From: Prunus persica
Lineage: Eukaryota > Streptophyta > Magnoliopsida > Rosales > Rosaceae
DNA length: 64,000 nt
Assembly (NCBI RefSeq): GCF_000346465.2
Contig: NC_034010.1
Span: forward strand, 21,234,335-21,298,334
Direction of reading: 5' to 3'
Positions 9,381 to 19,817 of the stretch are shown one piece after another. The notes beneath the pieces were generated by a model that did not search any database, was not told where the DNA came from, and saw nothing but the letters and a program-made list of their open reading frames with translations. Position 1 is the first letter of the stretch, and each line of letters begins with the position of its first letter. The position numbers and the translations under genes were made by a program.

Positions 9381-11159
9381 ATGGCAGAAGCAACAAAGAG
9401 GTAGCACTTTAGACTTCTTTATGCTTTGTTTCCTTGTCCGATTTCCAATCCCTTTAATTGTTTTTGTTTCTATGAAATTGGTGTTTGTGTTTTCTTAGGT
9501 ATGCAGTTGTTACTGGAGCAAACAAAGGCATAGGATTGGAAACTGTCAGGCAGTTGGCCTCAAAGGGGTTCACCGTAGTCTTAACTGCCCGAGATGAGAA
9601 GAGGGGTCTTGAAGCTGTTGAGAAACTCAAAGAGTCTGGCCTCTCTGGTCAAGTGGTTTTTCATCAACTTGATGTAGCTAACCCTGCTACTGTTGCTTCC
9701 TTGGCAAACTTCATCAAAATCCAGTTTGGGAAACTCGATATCTTGGTATATATATGATCATAGCTGCAGGTTTCTTCAAAAAAGTTTCTGTCTTTTGAAT
9801 CCAACTCGTAATCCAAATGCGATTTAGTGGAAGGAGAAGAAATATGGCATTGGAGAATAAAAACGGCAAACCAAGTAATACTAGCTTAATAATATCATCA
9901 AGAAGTTAATCTTTGAAATAATTAGAAGTCCTAGGCTTTTTGAAGAACAAAACAAGTTTCACATAACTACCAGTTGTGGAAGGTTTTACTTTCAAATCTA
10001 ACTCTATGTCTGCCACTCTGTTTTTGTTTCTTGGAATCTTTTCATATATGATATAATCCCTTTCTGTACAATTTACAAGTACCCTAGTAAGATCAGTGGC
10101 TGGAGTTGAGGGGTTTGGCAAAGTAGCATAATTATTGTGCTTCTTTAAAGGGATTGGCCTTTATGGTTGGTAATAGTATGGTTGTAACAACAAAGAGATT
10201 GTCAGAGTAATCAGATAGTGAAACAGACAGTGAAACAGTATGGTTGTATCAACTTTCTTTTCATTTCATTTTCTATAAAAACATGTCTGTTCTTTTCTTT
10301 GCTAAAAGAAAACAGATAGTGAAACAGTTGGACTCTGCACAGGTGAACAATGCAGGGATTGGTGGAAGTATAGTAGATGGTGATGCTTTAAAAGCTGCTG
10401 TAGCCTCTGGTGCCATGGTAAGTTTTTTGCATAATTTTTATCAATAGCTATCAAAAACTAAAAGCTTCAATGAATGTGACAAAGTTAGAATATAAACTGA
10501 TCTGTGGTTTGGCAAACTTTAATCAACATTTTTCTTGTTTTGGGTGGGTGTGTAAGTGGTGGGCAATAGGCACCTTAATAATAAGTTTGCTTTTACTGAT
10601 ACAGGAAAGAGGAGAAGTTGATTTGAGTAAACTAATGACTGAAACTTATGAGTTAACAGAAGAATGCTTGCAAATAAACTATTATGGTGCTAAAAGAACA
10701 GCTGAAGCACTTATCCCACTCCTCCAGTTATCTGACTCACCGAGAATTGTTAATGTTTCATCTTCCATGGGGAAGTTGGAGAAGATACCAAGCCATCGGG
10801 CTAGAAGAGTTTTTACTGATGCTGAAAACCTAACAGAAGAGAGAGTAGATGAGGTACTGACCGAGCTTCTAAAAGACTTCAAGGAGGGTTCACTTGAAAG
10901 GAAGGGCTGGCCTTCTTCTATGTCTGCCTCTACAGTCTCAAAAGCAGCACTGAACGCATATACAAGAATTCTAGCAAAGAAGTACCTCAATTTTCGTATC
11001 AATTCAGTCTGCCCGGGCTTTGTCAAAACAGATATAAACTACAATGTCGGTGTCCTACCTGTCGAAGAAGGGGCTGCAAGGGTTATGAAGTTAGCATTGC
11101 TGCCCAATGATGGCCCTACTGGCTCCTTCTTTGTTCACAATGAAGTGTCGGATCTTTGA
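9381..11159 (+). CDS. SDR2: neomenthol dehydrogenase-like SDR with catalytic Tyr replaced by Ser
   Basis: Exons 9381-9400, 9499-9745, 10343-10417 and 10605-11159, 298 residues, uninterrupted frame and intact GT-AG junctions. [16 protein letters not shown], Asn139 and Ser167 (VSSSMG) are all present. At the active-site YxxxK motif the protein reads [10 protein letters not shown] where the sisters read PAY or SAY: codon 223 (10929-10931) is TCT, not TAT. Lys227 is kept. The Tyr is the general acid/base of classical SDRs, so redox activity should be severely reduced. Other private changes include SHRARRVF for SDWAKGVF and LERKGW for LESKGW. It may be a recent loss-of-function copy or one with a non-enzymatic role. 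Upstream it abuts the copia fragment. Confidence 0.88.
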
Positions 11160-11600
11160 TTGAAGAAGATCCATATATGCAAATTTAATACGATTCGCTT
11201 ATTGGGCAACATCTTGTACTGTAATGTAATTTTAAGTATTTTGGACACCAACAGATCCTTTTGACGTTCTTTCTACATTCAATAAGAGGATGGCATATAT
11301 GATGTTTTATCTATGTAAAATTTCACCATAGCACACTGTTTAAATAACAAAAGAAAGGGTCAGGTGTTTCTGGCCTAACCGGAAGCTCCGAGCTGGCTTG
11401 ATAACCTTCCCCTTTGGTTTTAGAGAAAGACTTAGCTGTCCTAGGGTGACTACTCCTCTTTCTTTCCTGTAGCATCTTGTGATGCATGCAAGTTTCTTGC
11501 GTTTTGAGAAGAGAGACAACGCTGCCAAATAAAGGCTAAAAGAGTATTGAGTAAGGCAGTCGCATCTGAAATCACATACACAAGGAGTTTTTTTTCTTTT
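11160..11600 (+). repeat. SDR2 3' flank with array-wide 3' block
   Basis: The sequence after the stop matches that after SDR4 (18473-18900), including the GGTGTTTCTGGCC...CCTTCCCCTTTGG segment. No coding sequence is seen. Confidence 0.6.
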
Positions 11601-12850
11601 AGAAATGGAATTCATTCATAGAATCAAAGTAGCGTATATAGAACGACACAAAACAGTGACCTAGTTAAAACATTGTTTAGGGATAAATTTTAGGGTAGGA
11701 AAGAGTACCACATATATCATTGACTAACAAGAGAGTCTAAAACAATCACGCATGACCAATGCTAGAGCAAGATAAAATAAAACAACAAATTGACACATAG
11801 ACCTCCGACGAGAACACTATAACATAGTCCAATTGCCAAAAGAGTCATACTATGAAATTATAGTCCTTTTGAAGCAACGAGATATAGGGATAGGGAGATC
11901 GAACGATAACCTTACAATTAACAATGTCGGAATCCACCAACAAACTAATTCACCAGAGAGTAAATCTCAAATATATTGATTGAAAATGAGATGAATAAAC
12001 TGACAAACACAATGCCATGAGTTGGCTTAAATAGAAAACGAAGAAACCCTAAAACAGTAGGAAACCCTATGTTCTAGTATATTCCTAAACTTACCTAACA
12101 AGAAAATAATAAAAATCATAGCTAAAATCATAATAACAAAATAATATCCTAATAGATAACTTATTCTTCCAAATATAAAATAAAACATTAAATTAAATAC
12201 AATCTTGACAGAATCATAATTGCTTCAAACTTCCTTAATCAATTAGAAAATCCCAACGATACGCCTTGCTTCTTTTCCTACATTTAATTGGAATTTTCCT
12301 CTCTTGCATGATTTTCTTCCAACTTTGAGCCACTCCACTTTATTTTAATTAATTTTTCACACTTCGTCCTACATCACCATTGCACAGCCACAAGACATTG
12401 AGAGCACCCGATAGAGAACACAATACACCAAGAAGAAAGAAAACATCCACTAAGCACACCATCTCTAACCAACTCCAATTGCAATTGGTGATGAAAGAAG
12501 AGAAATATGTAAGGAACAACACAAAGAAGAAACTAACCACACAAACAGGCCAGGAAAGAAAATAAAATAAAAAAAGCCCTCAAGCACGCTGTATCATCTC
12601 AACACTGACAAAGAAACCTCCTATAAAAGCATAGTCCTAGTGACAGGCGGAGAATCAAAGATCAATTAAGAAGAGAACGAAGAAAACACCACGCAACAAT
12701 AACAAAATTGGTCTAGCCATTTAACATGAATACAGGGATCAAGCACAAGAGCATTCGCCAGATGTCAAGCCCACGAATGCTCCAAGAACACATTAAGGAA
12801 GACTCCCAAGAGATTCCAAAAACAATATCATTAATATTGCAAACAAGCTA
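11601..12850. other. AT-rich interval, possibly degraded retroelement, no gene recognised
   Basis: There are no coding stretches of convincing length or composition. Phrases such as GCTTAAATAG near 12025 and long A/T runs resemble LTR or non-coding element DNA, but I found no paired ends or duplications. Nothing more can be supported. Confidence 0.3.
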
Positions 12851-13830
12851 ACTTTTCTTTTTTCAAATTTACCCTTATTAAATATTTTTATTCAAAAATT
12901 TTACAACTTTTTTATTACTCTCTCCCACTATCACATTCTCTCTCTCACACACCCAGACCCATCTTCATAACCCACCACTCCACCCAGACCCATCCTCACA
13001 CTTGGACTCCATTTATTAAGCAAATTGACACCTTCGCTTTGGCAAAGTCAACAAATGAAACTTCACATGCACCTCTTGAGTCTTAATTGAGAATCCTAAC
13101 ACGATTTGTGAGCCTGCTCGTTTTGCAGAAAAAAAATTTCCAGCTCCCTCCCCTTAACCCAAATTCAAAACCATTTGGAAGACTCCCACCGTCGCTTTTC
13201 CCCCTTCTCCATCATCCCTGCACTTATACCTCACCAACCCTCCCTGCAATTTCTCACCACACCCACCCCCACCCCCACCCCTTTCCCCAATCTCTATGTA
13301 CATCCTCCCTGAAATTTGGGTTTCTGCAAAAGAACAAAAAAAAAAAAAAAAAAAAAAAAAAGATGACAAAATCATCGTATTCATATTTTTGTGGATAGAC
13401 GTGTGAAGGAGGTATTGTAAAATAAATAAATAAAGATCAAACATGGGTGGGGTGGAAAATGAATGTGGCTGTTGGGTTTTCATCGGCGGGGGAGGAGTCG
13501 AGGTTGTGGTGGGAAAATGAAATTAATGGCTGGGGTGGGAGGTGGGGGTGGCTGCGCAGGTGGGAGGAGAGATGAGTTGTGGGTGTTGACTGCTGGGTTT
13601 TCCCAGAGGAGGGGGCCAGGGCGAGTTGGGGTGGGGATCGGGTGATTGAAAAACCCCTTTTTTTATTGTTTATTATTTTTTTTTAAAAAAAAGGGTAAAT
13701 ACGGAAATACAATTAATGTTCTTTTGTGTAATTAAATTATTAGTTTAAGTGAGAGGGAAGTGACATGTGTCGTGAGTAAAAGAACGAAAATTCAAAAGAG
13801 AAAGTTAGAAAAAAGATGCTAGCATTCCCC
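12850..13830. repeat. Strand-asymmetric low-complexity segment, possible foldback element
   Basis: The left part (about 12915-13320) is C/CT-rich (CACCCCCACCCCCACCCC). A run of about 24 A follows (13338-13361), and the right part (about 13440-13640) is G-rich (GGGTGGGGTGG, GGTGGGGGTGG). The outer edges look inverted: GCTAACTTTTCTTTTTTC near 12848 against GAGAAAGTTAGAAAAAAG near 13800. A long hairpin-like non-autonomous element is possible. No protein-coding assignment is justified. Confidence 0.4.
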
Positions 13831-13966
13831 ATCCTTAAACACAAAAATCCAAACAAATCCGATTACTTCTTATCATTTATTTGAATACAGACCTTTAAAT
13901 TCAAAGGCTTTCCAGAAGAGAAGGCCTCTTCCTTCTGTTCAAAGGCTTCCCATTTCGAATATATCA

Positions 13967-15746
13967 ATGGCAGAAGCAACAAAGAGGTAGCACTTTAGAG
14001 TCCTTTCTGCTTTGGTTCCTTGTCACATCTCCATTCGCTCTAATTGTTTCTGCTTACCATTTTTGTGTTATGAATTTGGTGTTTTTGTTTTTCCAGGTAT
14101 GCAGTTGTTACTGGGGCAAACAAAGGCATAGGATTGGAAACTGTGAGGCAATTGGCCTCAAATGGATTCACTGTAGTTTTAACTGCCAGAGATGAGAAAA
14201 GGGGTCTTGAAGCTGCTGAGAAACTCAAAGAGTCTGGCCTCTCAGGTCAAGTGGTTTTTCATCAACTTGATGTGGCTAACCCAGCTACTGTTGCTTCCTT
14301 GGCAGACTTCATCAAAACCCAGTTTGGGAAACTCGATATCTTGGTAAGTATATGATCATAGCTGCAGGTTTCTTGAAAAAGTTTATGTCTCTTGAATTGA
14401 ACTCTTAATCCGAACGCGATTTAATTGAAGGAGATGAAATATGGAATCATATAGCAAATGAAATTGGAGAATAAAAATAGCAAACCAAGTGTTAACTAGC
14501 TTAATAAATGTCATCAAGAAGTTAATCTTTGAAATAATTAGAAGTCTTAGGGTTTTTGAAGAACAAAATAAGTTTCACATAAACTACCAGTTGTGGAAGA
14601 TTTTACCTTCAAATCTAACTCTATGTCTGCCACTCTGTTTTTGTTTCTTGGAATCTTTTCATATATGATATGATCCCTTTCTGTACAATTTACAAGTACC
14701 TTAGAAAGATCCGTGGCTGGAATTAAGGGGTTTGGCAAAGTAGCATAATTATTGTGCTTCTTTAAAGGCATTGGCCTTTATGGTTGGTATGGTTGTAAAA
14801 ACAAAGAGATTGTCAGAGTACTCAGAGGATCTATCAACTTACTTTTCATTTCATTTTCTATAAAATAAAAAAATCTGTTCTTTTCTTTACTAAAAGAAAA
14901 CAGAAAGTGAAACAGTTGGACTCTGCACAGGTGAACAATGCAGGGATTTTTGGAAGCATATTAGATGGTGATGCTTTTAAAGCTGTAATAGCCTCTGGTG
15001 CCGTGGTAAGTCTTTTGCATAATTTTTATCAATAGCTATCAAAAACTAAAAGCTTCAATGTATGTGCCAAAGTGAGAATTTAAACTGATCTGTGGTTTGG
15101 CAAACTTTAATAAACATTTTTCTTGTTTGGGGTGTTGTGTAAGTGGTGGGCAATAGGCATCATAATAATAAGTTTGCTTTTGTTGATACAGGAAGGAGGA
15201 GAAGTTGATTTGAGTAAACTAGTGACTGAAACGTATGAGTTAACAGAAAAATGCTTGCAAATAAACTATTATGGTGCTAAAAGAACAGCTGAAGCACTTA
15301 TCCCACTCCTCCAGTTATCTGACTCACCGAGAATTGTTAATGTTTCGTCTGGCTCGGGGAAGTTAAAGAAGATACCAAGTGATTGGGCTAAAGGAGTTTT
15401 TACTGATGCCGAAAACCTAACAGAAGAGAGAGTAGATAAGGTACTGACTGAGCTTCTAAAAGATTTCAAGGAGGGTTCACTTGAAAGTAAGGGCTGGCCT
15501 TCTTCTATGCCTGCCTATATAGTCTCAAAAGCAGCACTGAACGCATATACAAGGATTCTAGGAAAGAAGTACCCCACTTTTCGTATCAATTCAGTCTGCC
15601 CTGGCTTTGTCAAAACAGATATAAACTTCAATGCCGGCGTCTTGCCTGTCGAAGAGGGTGGTGCCAGGATTGTAAAGTTAGCATTGCTGCCCAATGATGG
15701 CCCTACTGGCTCCTTCTTTGTTCACGATGAAGTGTCAGATTTTTGA
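13967..15746 (+). CDS. SDR3: neomenthol dehydrogenase-like SDR, TATA segment missing
   Basis: Exons 13967-13986, 14097-14343, 14931-15005 and 15192-15746, 298 residues. Cofactor loop [12 protein letters not shown] and NNAG are intact, as are Asn139, Ser167 (VSSGSG), Tyr223 and Lys227 (PAYIVSK). Exon 3 ends in GAV instead of the usual GAM, and exon 4 starts EGGEVD. The region 13900-13966 matches the sister promoters except that the AACATTTCACTATAAAAG portion is absent, so the usual core promoter is lost. The 3' third of exon 4 and about 1.2 kb downstream are nearly the same as the end of SDR7 and its flank. The coding sequence looks functional. Confidence 0.88.
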
Positions 15747-16127
15747 TTGAAGATGATCCATTTATGCAAATTTAATACGAGTCATTTATTGGGCAACATT
15801 TGGTACTGTAATGTAATTTTAAGTATTTTGGTATGTATATTGATTGAAGGATCTAGTGCATTGTTTACATTTCTACTATTCATCTGGCTCTTGGACTCAT
15901 ATTATCATTTACAATGTTATTCAGTCAGAAATTCTATGTGATCGATGTCCGGTATTATCGATAGTATATCAATAACATTTCGGTATATTTTGTTAGACTT
16001 AAGTTAGAGACAATAATATTGACAGTCCATCATTTAATTAAGGACGAAGTTTTGAGAAGAATTGATTATTCAATATTATCCAACTTAAATTGTAATAGCA
16101 CAATCGCAAACTTCTGCAGTCAATTGT
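15747..16127 (+). other. SDR3 3' flank
   Basis: AT-rich, and nearly the same as 28214-28594 after SDR7. No coding sequence is seen. Confidence 0.6.
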
Positions 16128-16415
16128 GTAAACGAAGGCATAGGATTGGAAACTGTCAGGCAGTTGGCCTCAAAAGGATTCACTGTAGTCTTAACTGCCA
16201 GAGATGAGAAGAGGGGTCTTGAAGTTGTTGGGAAACTCAAAGAGTCTGGCTCCTCAGGTCAAGTGATTTTTCATTAGCTTGATGTGGCTAACCCAGTAAC
16301 ACAGGAGAAGGTTAATGTTAAATTGAGTGGCTGATATATATCATGCTTATTGTGTCCACTTCCAGTTGTGTACACGTACCAAGTACCCTAGAAAGATCAG
16401 TGGCTGGAATTAAGA
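16128..16415 (+). pseudogene. Orphan SDR exon 2/intron 2 fragment
   Basis: 16128 to about 16295 matches the middle of SDR exon 2 (GGCATAGGATTGGAAACTGT, then the [16 protein letters not shown] part). It has a TAG in the reading frame near 16274 and loses similarity before the exon end. Through about 16415 it resembles SDR6 intron 2 (GTGTCCACTTCCAGTTGTG, GATCAGTGGCTGGAATTAAG). There is no exon 1, 3 or 4. It is a dead partial copy, repeated at 28595-28882. Confidence 0.88.
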
Positions 16416-16862
16416 CCCACATTCAGAGGACTCTCACCCTTATTTAAGTGTGCTACCGGTGCGGCAGTTTTATCGAAGATTTTTTCCTATCAAAAGGTGA
16501 AAGTTGTCACAAGTAAATTAATATCCATGTTTCTACTAGGATATATTAGTCAATTAGAAATTTTCTGCGCAAGTTGAAAAGTCTTGCATGCGAAACTGCT
16601 TGCCACTGCCACCACCAAAATTCAACAACGTGAGCACTTGCGTCACCACTACCCCATTATTTTCCTTTAAAATCTTCACAACAAAATTCCAAACAAGTCT
16701 TGGTCCCTCTTTCACCACAATATCCAATTACTGCTAGAAAACACTAGAAGCATCCTCCCTCCAGTATGTAATAGGAACAACAGAACCAACAATTTTCATC
16801 TTCTTCTTAATATTTATCTTAATATAATCCCCAGAATTCAAAGGCTTTTCAAGAACATTTCA
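16416..16862 (+). repeat. SDR upstream module before SDR4
   Basis: It contains the GACCCACATTCAGAGG...GTGCTACCGGTG block, GCATGCGAAACTGCTTGCC, GAGCACTTGCGTCACCAC and the CTTGGTCCCTCTTTCACCAC block shared with SDR1 and SDR8. No coding sequence is seen. Confidence 0.6.
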
Positions 16863-16863
16863 C

Positions 16864-16870
16864 TATAAAA
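16864..16870 (+). promoter_or_regulatory. TATA box of SDR4
   Basis: TATAAAA lies 75 bases before the SDR4 start codon, within TTTCACTATAAAAGAGAAGA. Confidence 0.75.
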
Positions 16871-16938
16871 GAGAAGAAGGCTGTTGCTGTTTAATACACA
16901 TCTCAATTTTCCCAGACCGTCCCGTTTCGAATCTATCA

Positions 16939-18472
16939 ATGGCAGAAGTAACAAAGAGGTAGCACTTTAAAGTACTGCTTTCATAACAATTTCTCACTAT
17001 TTTTGTGTTCTGAATTTGGTGTTTTTTGTTTTCTCAGGTATGCAATTGTTACTGGAGCAAACAAAGGCGTAGGATTGGAAACTGTCAGGCAGTTGGCCTC
17101 AAATGGATTTATTGTAGTCTTGACTGCCAGAGATGGCAAGAGGGGTCTTGAAGCTGTTGAGAAACTCAAAGAGTCTGGCCTCTCTGGTCAAGTGGTTTTT
17201 CATCAACTTGATGTAGCTAACCCTGCTAGTGTTGCTTCCTTGGCAGACTTCATCAAAACCCAGTTTGGGAAACTGGATATCTTGGTATGTATATGATCAT
17301 AGCTGCAGGTTTCTTGAAAAAGTTTCTGTCTTTTGAATCCAACTCTTAATCCAAATGCGATTTTGTTGACGGAATTGGAGAATAAAAATAGCAAACCATC
17401 TACATTTGTTTCTTGGAATCCTTTCATATATGATGTGATCCCTTTCTGTACAATTTACAAGTACCCTATAAAGATCAGTGGCTGGAGTTAAGGGGTTTGG
17501 AAAAGTAGCATGGTTGGTTTGGTTGTAAAACAAAGAGATTATCCAAGTAATCAGAGGATCTATCAACTTTCTTTTCATTTCATTTTCTATAGAAAAAAAT
17601 TATGTTCTTTTCTTTGCTAAAAGAAAACAGATAGTGAAACAGTTGGACTCTGCACAGGTGAACAATGCAGGAATTTTTGGAAGCATAATAGATGTTGATG
17701 CTTCTAAAGCTGCTGTAGCCTCTGGTGCCATGGTAAGTCTTTTGCATAATTTTATCAATAGCTATCAAAAACTAAAAGCTTCAATCTATATGCCAAAGTG
17801 AGAATTTAAAATGATTTGTGGTTTGGCAAACTTTAATCAACATTTTTCTTGTTTGGAGTGTTGTGCAAGTGGTGGGCAATAGGCACCATAATAATAAGTT
17901 TGCTTTTGCTGATACAGGCAAGAGGAGAAGTTGATTTGAGTAAACTAGTGACTGAAACTTATGAGTTAACAGAAGAATGCTTGCAAATAAACTATTATGG
18001 TGCTAAAAGAACAGCTGAAGCACTTATCCCACTCCTCCAGTTTTCTGACTCACCGAGAATTGTTAATGTTTCTGCTGGCTTGGGGATGTTAAACAACATA
18101 CCAAGCGATTGGGCTAGAGGAGTTTTTACTGATGCCGAAAACCTAACAGAAGAGAGAGTAGATGAGGTACTGACTGAGCTTCTAAAAGATTTCAAGGAGG
18201 GTTCACTTGAAAGTAAGGGCTGGCCTTCTTCTATGCCTGCCTATATAGTCTCAAAAGCAGCACTGAACGCATATACAAGGATTCTAGCAAAGAAGTACCC
18301 CAATTTTCGTATCAATTCAGTCTGCCCTGGCTATGTCAAAACAGATATGAACTTCAATGCCGGCCTCTTGCCTGTCGAAGAAGGTGGTGCCAGGGTTGTG
18401 AAGTTAGCATTGCTGCCCAATGATGGCCCTACTGGCTCCTTCTTTGTTCAGAATGAAGTGTCGGATCTTTGA
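16939..18472 (+). CDS. SDR4: neomenthol dehydrogenase-like SDR with catalytic Ser replaced by Ala
   Basis: Exons 16939-16958 (MAEVTKR), 17038-17284, 17658-17732 and 17918-18472, 298 residues with good splice sites. [16 protein letters not shown], Asn139, Tyr223 and Lys227 (PAYIVSK) are present. The VSS motif reads VSA: codon 167 (18074-18076) is GCT. By alignment with human carbonyl reductase 1 this second Ser is the catalytic serine that positions the substrate carbonyl, so activity is probably reduced. Other private features are TARDGKRG in place of [14 protein letters not shown] in place of QLSDSP, and [10 protein letters not shown]. Intron 2 is shorter than in SDR1-SDR3. Confidence 0.88.
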
Positions 18473-19234
18473 TTGAAGATGATCCATTCATGCATATTTA
18501 ATACATGTCACCTATTGGGCAACTTCTTGTACTGTAATGTAATTTTAAGTATTTTGGACACCAGCAGATTCTTTTTTGGTTCTTTCTACATTCAATACGA
18601 GGATGGCATGTATATGATGCTTTTTATCTAGGTAAAATTTCACCAAAGCACAATGTTTAAATAACAAAAGAAACTGCACCCCAAAAAAGAATAGAAAAGT
18701 TCAGGTGTTTCTGGCCTCACAGGAAGCTCTCAGCTGACTTGACCTTCCCCTTTGGTTTTTGGGGAAAGACTTAGCTGTCCTGGGGTGACTACTCCTTGTT
18801 CCTTCCTATAGAATCTTGTGATGTATGCAAGTTTCTTGCGTTTAGAGAGGAGAGACAACACTCCCAAATAAAGGCCGAAAAAGTCACATTTGTTATAAAA
18901 CTAAAGAAATTGAAGAGAGAATTTAGAGAATTCAAATAGCGACAGGAATGCTCTTCCGTTATTTTCATTGAGATTTTCTTCTATATCTACAAATGAGAAT
19001 GAAGCTATAGTTTTATAGGCAAAGCCTTGGCTAACAATTCGGTAAATAGAAGACTCCAAGAAGGTGTATGGAGATTCCCTTCCAACATGTGGGCTTCACT
19101 TTATCATCTTACAACAACATTAGGGGGTCTCACCCTTTTTTGAGTGTGCTACCAGTCATTATGAGATCCATGTTTCAACATGATATTATTATTTACCTTA
19201 CCAGTCAATCAGAAAAAGTAAGTAGGGTCTACAC
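18473..19234 (+). other. SDR4 3' flank and intergenic DNA
   Basis: The array-wide 3' block occupies about 18697-18880. The rest is AT-rich with no recognised gene. Confidence 0.5.
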
Positions 19235-19595
19235 AAAATTAGAAATTGAATTCTTGATTTGAGGGGAATTCAATTTTTGAGTGGGATGTGGTATTTTAAT
19301 TTCAGGAGAACTAACTTATTAGAAATTCATCTTTTTTACTCATTATATCTTCATACAATTTTAAAATTTCCAAATTTGTTATCTATTTTAACTCGACAAT
19401 GAGGACATTTTAGTAATTAGTACAACTCCTACCTCAATTTCATATGGTTTAGTAAACAACTTTAATAGGAATTTGGAATCTAACTCTCCTCAATCCATAT
19501 AATTTAGCAAACAACTTCAATAAGAATACGGATTCTAATTCTCCTTAATCTAACTCATCCTCAATTCAATTCCTCTTAATCCGTACTCACCACCC
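19235..19595. repeat. Dispersed repeat fragment, inverted relative to 61325-61700
   Basis: Phrases such as CATATGGTTTAGTAAACAAC and CTCAATTCAATTCCTCTTAA match the reverse complement of 61325-61460. Together with the piece at 24690-25150 they cover the longer copy at 61325-62110. It is probably a non-autonomous transposable element. Confidence 0.55.
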
Positions 19596-19740
19596 CCATT
19601 CTTTTCCTTCTAGAAAACGTTAGAAGCATCCTCAATCCAGTATTTATATAGGAACAAACGAATCAAAAAATTTCTTCTTCTCATTATTATTTATTTGAAT
19701 ATAGACCTCAAAATTCAAAGGCTTTCCAAGAACATTACAC

Positions 19741-19747
19741 TATAAAA
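19741..19747 (+). promoter_or_regulatory. TATA box of SDR5
   Basis: TATAAAA lies 77 bases before the start codon, followed here by CAAAAG instead of GAAAAG. Confidence 0.7.
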
Positions 19748-19817
19748 CAAAAGAAGGCTCCTTCCTTATTTTTAATTAATCTCAATTCTCACAGACCGTC
19801 CCGTTTCGAATATATCA

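Noticed and set aside
9906..10121. Minus-strand open frame in SDR intron 2 ([20 protein letters not shown]) recurring in many copies
   Set aside because: The similarity follows the intron's DNA paralogy. The frame is broken by stops and indels in several copies, and I recognise no protein family.
10682..11026. Conserved open frames on the minus strand opposite exon 4 in every SDR copy (66 residues in most)
   Set aside because: They recur because the sense coding sequence is conserved. They have no promoter, domain or independent constraint that I can see.
13087..13645. Open frames of 60-109 residues on both strands in the C-rich/G-rich block
   Set aside because: Composition-driven and poly-Lys or poly-Phe from the A run. 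No coding character.
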